From NCBI GenBank assembly GCA_030824585.1, contig JAVBXM010000021.1, positions 1 through 64,000 of the forward strand: a stretch of DNA of 64,000 nucleotides, given 5' to 3'. Source of the DNA: Phaeospirillum sp. GTDB lineage: Bacteria; Pseudomonadota; Alphaproteobacteria; Rhodospirillales; Magnetospirillaceae. Positions 59,857 through 64,000 of the stretch are shown piece by piece. A program made the position numbers and the translations under genes. How positions within the stretch are numbered: the first letter of the stretch is position 1; every line of letters starts with the position of its first letter. The notes beneath the pieces are model-generated. The model searched no databases. It had not been told where the DNA came from and worked only from the letters and a program-made list of their open reading frames with translations.

Positions 59857-61425
59857 ATGTCTGACGTCACCCTTACCTCTGCCGTTCGCAGCAACCTGCT
59901 GGCTCTGCAGTCCACCCAAGGCCTCGTGAATCGTACCCAGGGCCGTCTGTCGACCGGTTTGAAGGTCGGCAGCGCCATCGACGATCCGGTGGCCTACTTC
60001 CAGTCCAAGGCCCTGTCCGATCGCGCCAGCGACTTCCAGGGTAAGAAGGACAACATCGACCAGGGCGTTTCCTCCCTGTCCACCGCGCTGCAGGGCATTT
60101 CCGGCGTCTCGACGCTGGTGAAGCAGCTCAAGGGTCTTGCGCTGAACGCGCAGTCCGCCTCGAGCGCTCAGATCGGCAGCCTGGTGCAGCAGTTCAACGC
60201 CCTGCGCAGCCAATTGGACAACCTGGCGCTCGATAGCCAGTATCAGGGCCAGAACCTGGTCGCCGGTGCCGGCCAGACCCTGACCGTCAGCTTCTCGAAC
60301 CTGACCGGCTCCACCCTCGAGGTGACCTCGGTCGACGTGCGCGTCGGCGCCACCGGCCTGAACATCTCCAAGGCGGTGACCTCCAACGGCGGCTTCCAGC
60401 TGAACTTCCAGGACGCCAGCTCGGTCGACCTGGGCACGGGCATCGTGCGTACCACCTATGCCGGTACCGCCGTCGCCCTGACCTCGGGCACCTACACCTT
60501 CTCCTACGGCTCGGCCACCCTGTCGTTCACCGTCTACTCGGCCGGTTCGACCACCGGGAACGGCTCCGACTTCGAGGCGTTCACCACCACCACGGCCGTG
60601 GCCAACGGTGACAATTTCGCCTTCCGCGTCGGCACCGAGACCAACGGCGACACCTATGACATCACCGCCGGCAGCATCCAGAACGGCAACCGTTTCGCCG
60701 TCGAATACTCCGGTTCCGTCAGCGGCGGCATCAGCGGCCAGGCTCTGGCCCTCGGTGTCTCCACTCTGACCATCGGGCTCAACGGTCTGACCGGCTCGAC
60801 CCTGGCTTCTGGTACCTACACCTTCAGCTATGCTGGCGAGACGCTGACCTTCGAGGTTGGTTCGGCCGGCAATACCGGGACAACCTTCACCACCACCGAC
60901 ACGTTCACCAATGGTGTGGCTCTCACGGCGACGCTGACCATCGGCGCTCCCGGTGCTAACGGCGCCTTGTCGCCGGGCATGATCGGTAACTCCACCGGCA
61001 TGATCTCCAACGCCACCGGCAAGGTGCGCGGCCAAGCTTATGCGACGGGCGGCGACCTGACCATCGCCTATGGTGCCCAGATCTCCGGACGTACGACCGT
61101 GAGCAATGTGTCGGGTCAGTACGTGCTGGACTCCAAGCTGACCGGTGTGGTGCAGAGCCTGGTGACCAAGCTGGACGAGAATCTGCAGACCCTGCGGTCT
61201 CACGCCCAGAACCTGGGTACCAACGTGGCCCTGCTGAACACCCGCCTGGACTTCACCAAGAACTACGTCGACCTGCTCCAGGCCGGTTCGGGCAAGCTGA
61301 CCCTGGCCGACCTGAACGAGGAAGGCGCCAACCTGTTGGCCCTGCAGACCCGCCAGCAGCTGGGCATCCAGGCGCTGTCCTTCGCCGGTCAGAACGAAAA
61401 GTCGATCCTGTCGCTGTTCCGTTAA
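59857..61425 (+). CDS. Flagellin
   Basis: 522 residues. N- and C-terminal coiled-coil domains match flagellin D0/D1 (NLLALQSTQGLVNRTQGRLSTGLKVGSAIDDP, and LNTRLDFTKNYVDLLQAGSGKLTLADLNEEGANLLALQTRQQLGIQALSFAGQ). The middle is Ser/Thr/Gly-rich and holds an internal duplication (SGTYTFSYGSATLSFTV near 210 and SGTYTFSYAGETLTFEV near 318). Surface domain probably glycosylated by the product of the next gene. AAAGGAGA precedes the ATG. Confidence 0.93.
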   Translation: MSDVTLTSAVRSNLLALQSTQGLVNRTQGRLSTGLKVGSAIDDPVAYFQSKALSDRASDFQGKKDNIDQGVSSLSTALQGISGVSTLVKQLKGLALNAQSASSAQIGSLVQQFNALRSQLDNLALDSQYQGQNLVAGAGQTLTVSFSNLTGSTLEVTSVDVRVGATGLNISKAVTSNGGFQLNFQDASSVDLGTGIVRTTYAGTAVALTSGTYTFSYGSATLSFTVYSAGSTTGNGSDFEAFTTTTAVANGDNFAFRVGTETNGDTYDITAGSIQNGNRFAVEYSGSVSGGISGQALALGVSTLTIGLNGLTGSTLASGTYTFSYAGETLTFEVGSAGNTGTTFTTTDTFTNGVALTATLTIGAPGANGALSPGMIGNSTGMISNATGKVRGQAYATGGDLTIAYGAQISGRTTVSNVSGQYVLDSKLTGVVQSLVTKLDENLQTLRSHAQNLGTNVALLNTRLDFTKNYVDLLQAGSGKLTLADLNEEGANLLALQTRQQLGIQALSFAGQNEKSILSLFR

Positions 61426-61448
61426 TTCGAATGGCGGGCATTTAGAGG

Positions 61449-61481
61449 AAAGAGGTGGCTTTGCCACCTCTTTTCTTTTTT
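61449..61481 (+). terminator. Rho-independent terminator of flagellin
   Basis: Arms AAAGAGGTGGC (61449-61459) and its complement (61463-61473), loop TTT, then TCTTTTTT. Confidence 0.9.
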
Positions 61482-61622
61482 GGGAGGCCCGATCAGGGGG
61501 ACGGCGATCCGTAATGCCGTCGAACCCTTGATCCGACGGATTTGCTTGAACCGCTCGGGATGACAAAAGAGGTCCATTCAAGAGCGCCGTGGTCTAAGGC
61601 ATTTGGAAGGCAGCAAGGCGAG

Positions 61623-63626
61623 ATGAGTACCGAACCTGGGATGGATAGAGACCGGATTTCCGCAAATCTGCAGGCCTTTCATACCTGGTCTCCTCAGCTG
61701 GCGGCCCAACTCGGCAATCATGTGCCGCAAAGCAAGCTGGTGCGCAACGCGGACGGCGATTGGGATGTGGAATTCCGCGGCGAGTTCCTCTATGGACCCG
61801 GCGGCCGCGAACGGTCGGAGGAAAACGCCAGGGCCCTGGCTCTAGCGCCTCAATCCCGCGTCAACATGGCGCCGCTGTCCAGCCGCAACGTGGACCTGAT
61901 CACCAATCGTTTCCTCAACCGTATTCTCAAGCGGGGGACCGAGGCCGGCCTGGAATTCCTGCAATATCCTTCCGAGTCGAAAGCCTTCCATCTGGTCAGC
62001 TTCGGCTTGGGGTTGGGCTATCACATCCCTATCCTGCTGGAGCAGGTGGAGCCCATCTCGGTATGCATCGTCGAGCCCAATCTGGATTTTCTCTACCATT
62101 CCCTGGCGGTGATGGATTGGTCGCCGATCCTGGAAAGGGTGAGCCAGGGACGCCAGCACGTCACCATCCTGGTTTCTGATCAGCCCGGCGAAATCGCACG
62201 GGAGGTGCGGGCTCATCTGCGCTATTCCTGTCCCATCATGGTCGACTGGACCCGCCATCACCTAGCCTACCAAAGCCCGATCCTGATCTCGGCCATCACC
62301 GAATTCTACCGCGATGCCCAGTTGATCGGCATGGGTCTGGGCTTTTTCCATGACGAGATGGAGATGGTGCGAGCCTCCTACATGAACCTCCGGGAGGGTG
62401 AATACCGCATCTTCAAACAGAGCGTGTTTCCCATGCCGACGCCCGTCTTCATCGTCGGTTCCGGCCCATCCCTGGATGACGATATCGAGGTGATCAAGGC
62501 CTGTAAGGACCGGGCGGTGATCATTTCGTGCGGCACAGCCGCCCGAGTATTGATGGCCAACGGCATCCAGCCCGACTTCCAGATGCTGCTGGAGAATGGC
62601 GCGGCTCCTTACCGGGCGCTCAAGGCGGTGAATGATGAGTTCGGCTATGGCGATACGGTGCTGATCGCCTCCAATACGGTCGATCCCCGCGTCAAGGCGA
62701 TGTTCAAGAATCCCGCCTTCTACTTCCGCAACTCGCTGAGCTCGTACACCATGTTCAGCCCCGGCGACCAGCATACCCTGGACGAATCGGGGCCGACCGT
62801 CACCAATACCGGCCTTGCCGCCGCTTTGGCCATGGGATTTCGCGAACTGTACCTGTTCGGCGTCGATCTCGGCACCCGGACCCAGGGGCGCCACCATTCG
62901 AAGGACTCGCTCTACCGCCACGACGACGATTCGAAGGACGGCATGGACGGGGCGATGAATTTCGATACCGTTTTCGATCAGGTGGAGGTCGCCAATTTCG
63001 GGGGACTGGCCCATACCGAGGCCATCATGCTGTGGACCCGCGACGCGCTCGGCCGCGCCATCGGCCGCTATCGGCCGGCCGCTGAAGTGTTCAATTGCAG
63101 CGACGGGCTGGCCATCGACAACACGCGCCCCATGAGTTCGGCGTCCATCAAGCTGAAATCCACGCCGGAAACCAAGGCCCGCGACTTGGCCAGGGCTCGC
63201 GAACGCTCGCTTCTGCCCGCCACCGAGGGGCACTTCGACGAACGCTGGGGGCGGGAGAATTGGCCCGAGACCATCAAGGCGCTGTTGGACAGGGTCCAGG
63301 TGATGTTGGACGGCTGTGGACGCGATCTCAACAAGCTCATGCTGGACCTGTGCAACACGCTGATCATCGAGGTCGAGGGGCGGCCAAGCGTCGCCCAGTA
63401 CTTTGTCCGTGGCACCCTGCTGATGTCCGCCATGTGCCTGGCCTATTATGTGCGGCGCGTCCAGCCGCCCGAGCGCACGGAAGAGTTCTGGACCATCGTC
63501 GAGGAGGAGTTCATGGATATCCTCCGGGTGCTGGCGATTCAGGTCGACTGGTTCTTTGAAAACATCGAGGTCTTCGAGTCCGACGAGGAGCTGTTCGAGC
63601 AGGTGACGGAGTGGCGCTATGACTGA
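61623..63626 (+). CDS. maf: Maf-type motility-associated glycosyltransferase
   Basis: 667 residues. Central DUF115/MptE-like domain: PVFIVGSGPSLDDDIEVIKACKDRAVIISCGTA, FQMLLENG, TNTGLAAALAMGFRELYLFGVDLG. It probably puts a nonulosonic (pseudaminic-type) sugar onto flagellin Ser/Thr before export, as known for the AMB-1 Maf. Position behind flagellin supports this. ATG with AAGGCGAG upstream. Overlaps the next gene by 8 bp. Confidence 0.9.
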   Translation: MSTEPGMDRDRISANLQAFHTWSPQLAAQLGNHVPQSKLVRNADGDWDVEFRGEFLYGPGGRERSEENARALALAPQSRVNMAPLSSRNVDLITNRFLNRILKRGTEAGLEFLQYPSESKAFHLVSFGLGLGYHIPILLEQVEPISVCIVEPNLDFLYHSLAVMDWSPILERVSQGRQHVTILVSDQPGEIAREVRAHLRYSCPIMVDWTRHHLAYQSPILISAITEFYRDAQLIGMGLGFFHDEMEMVRASYMNLREGEYRIFKQSVFPMPTPVFIVGSGPSLDDDIEVIKACKDRAVIISCGTAARVLMANGIQPDFQMLLENGAAPYRALKAVNDEFGYGDTVLIASNTVDPRVKAMFKNPAFYFRNSLSSYTMFSPGDQHTLDESGPTVTNTGLAAALAMGFRELYLFGVDLGTRTQGRHHSKDSLYRHDDDSKDGMDGAMNFDTVFDQVEVANFGGLAHTEAIMLWTRDALGRAIGRYRPAAEVFNCSDGLAIDNTRPMSSASIKLKSTPETKARDLARARERSLLPATEGHFDERWGRENWPETIKALLDRVQVMLDGCGRDLNKLMLDLCNTLIIEVEGRPSVAQYFVRGTLLMSAMCLAYYVRRVQPPERTEEFWTIVEEEFMDILRVLAIQVDWFFENIEVFESDEELFEQVTEWRYD

Positions 63627-64000
63627 CGAAATCTCCGCCGACATCCGGGTTCTGACCGGGATGCTGGAAAACGGCGAGTCTCAGGAAATCATGGAGTATT
63701 GCGGCCGGCGCCTCGGGGAGGGGAGCACCAATCCCTACGTCTTTCTCGCCATGGGCATGGTCTCCTACTACAGCGACGACCCCGGTCTGGCGATCCAGTT
63801 GATGGAGCGCGGGCTGGCGCTCAACCCCGATTGCCGCGAACTGGTGGACGGGCTGGCCGGCGTCTGCACCCGGATCGGCCGGCTGACCGATGGTCTTTAC
63901 TACGGCAAGCTCGCCGTCTGCCTGAAGCCACGTCCCGATGCCGCCGCCCTGTTGCCCAACCGCATGGCGTCGTACATGGACGGCATCCGCAACGTGAGCA
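63619..64000 (+). CDS. TPR-containing protein, N-terminal part (cut by window edge)
   Basis: 127 residues visible: MTDEISADIRVLTGMLENGESQEIMEYCGRRL, then NPYVFLAMGMVSYYSDDPGLAIQLMERGLALNPDCRELVDGLAGVCTRIGRLTDGLYYGKLAVCLKP, which are TPR-like helical pairs. Coupled to maf, so likely linked to flagellin glycosylation. The C-terminal domain is outside the window. Confidence 0.7.
   Translation, partial: MTDEISADIRVLTGMLENGESQEIMEYCGRRLGEGSTNPYVFLAMGMVSYYSDDPGLAIQLMERGLALNPDCRELVDGLAGVCTRIGRLTDGLYYGKLAVCLKPRPDAAALLPNRMASYMDGIRNVS

Overview
The window looks like the chromosome of a Magnetospirillum-type alphaproteobacterium (Rhodospirillales). Coding GC is high, the cell-cycle regulator CtrA sits next to flagellar export genes, a DivL-like protein lies close by, and a flagellin gene is followed directly by a Maf-type motility glycosyltransferase. 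From memory this last arrangement matches M. magneticum AMB-1, but no database search was possible. No magnetosome genes are present.

Layout. 1-14.5 kb is core genome: the 5' end of dnaA, rpsT, an enoyl-CoA hydratase, mutM, ubiE-ubiB, ctrA diverging from fliI-fliJ, a DedA-type membrane protein, a DivL-like pseudokinase, an alpha/beta hydrolase and dinB. 14.7-38.0 kb is an integrated genomic island bounded by 68-bp identical direct repeats. A P4-type integrase lies just inside the left end. The right-hand repeat is the 3' end and terminator of a structured, unidentified RNA gene that served as the attachment site. 38.2-64 kb is core genome again: a LysR regulator, thioredoxin reductase, a 2-Cys peroxiredoxin, an Lrp regulator, a hybrid of small signalling genes, a complete leucine-degradation cluster (isovaleryl-CoA dehydrogenase, methylcrotonyl-CoA carboxylase alpha and beta, methylglutaconyl-CoA hydratase, HMG-CoA lyase), a patatin, dprA-topA, then flagellin, maf and a partial TPR gene.

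The island has two halves. The left half is a mobility and conflict zone: integrase, HEPN-MNT toxin-antitoxin pair, a second tyrosine recombinase gene split by a 4.9-kb IS1595-type transposon, a Fic protein and a T5orf172/GIY-YIG-like protein. The transposon has 23-bp terminal inverted repeats and 8-10-bp target duplications that restore the host gene exactly in frame. It carries a BcgI-like restriction-modification pair. The RM gene starts in a pentanucleotide repeat, (GCCAA)4, and the ATG frame is currently out of register with the body of the gene. This is the signature of a phase-variable, presently OFF, gene.

The right half is an oxidative-stress and iron cargo: a cyanide-insensitive-type quinol oxidase (cioA, cioB and a 45-residue DUF2474 subunit), a stress protein, a phasin, an encapsulated ferritin with its encapsulin shell and a 24-residue membrane peptide translationally coupled to them, a large-subunit catalase, and a type III polyketide synthase-methyltransferase-MFS trio likely to make phenolic lipids. 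Together these would consume oxygen and peroxide, store iron in a protein shell and modify membrane or quinone-like lipids.

Several families of intergenic palindromic repeats are scattered through the core regions.
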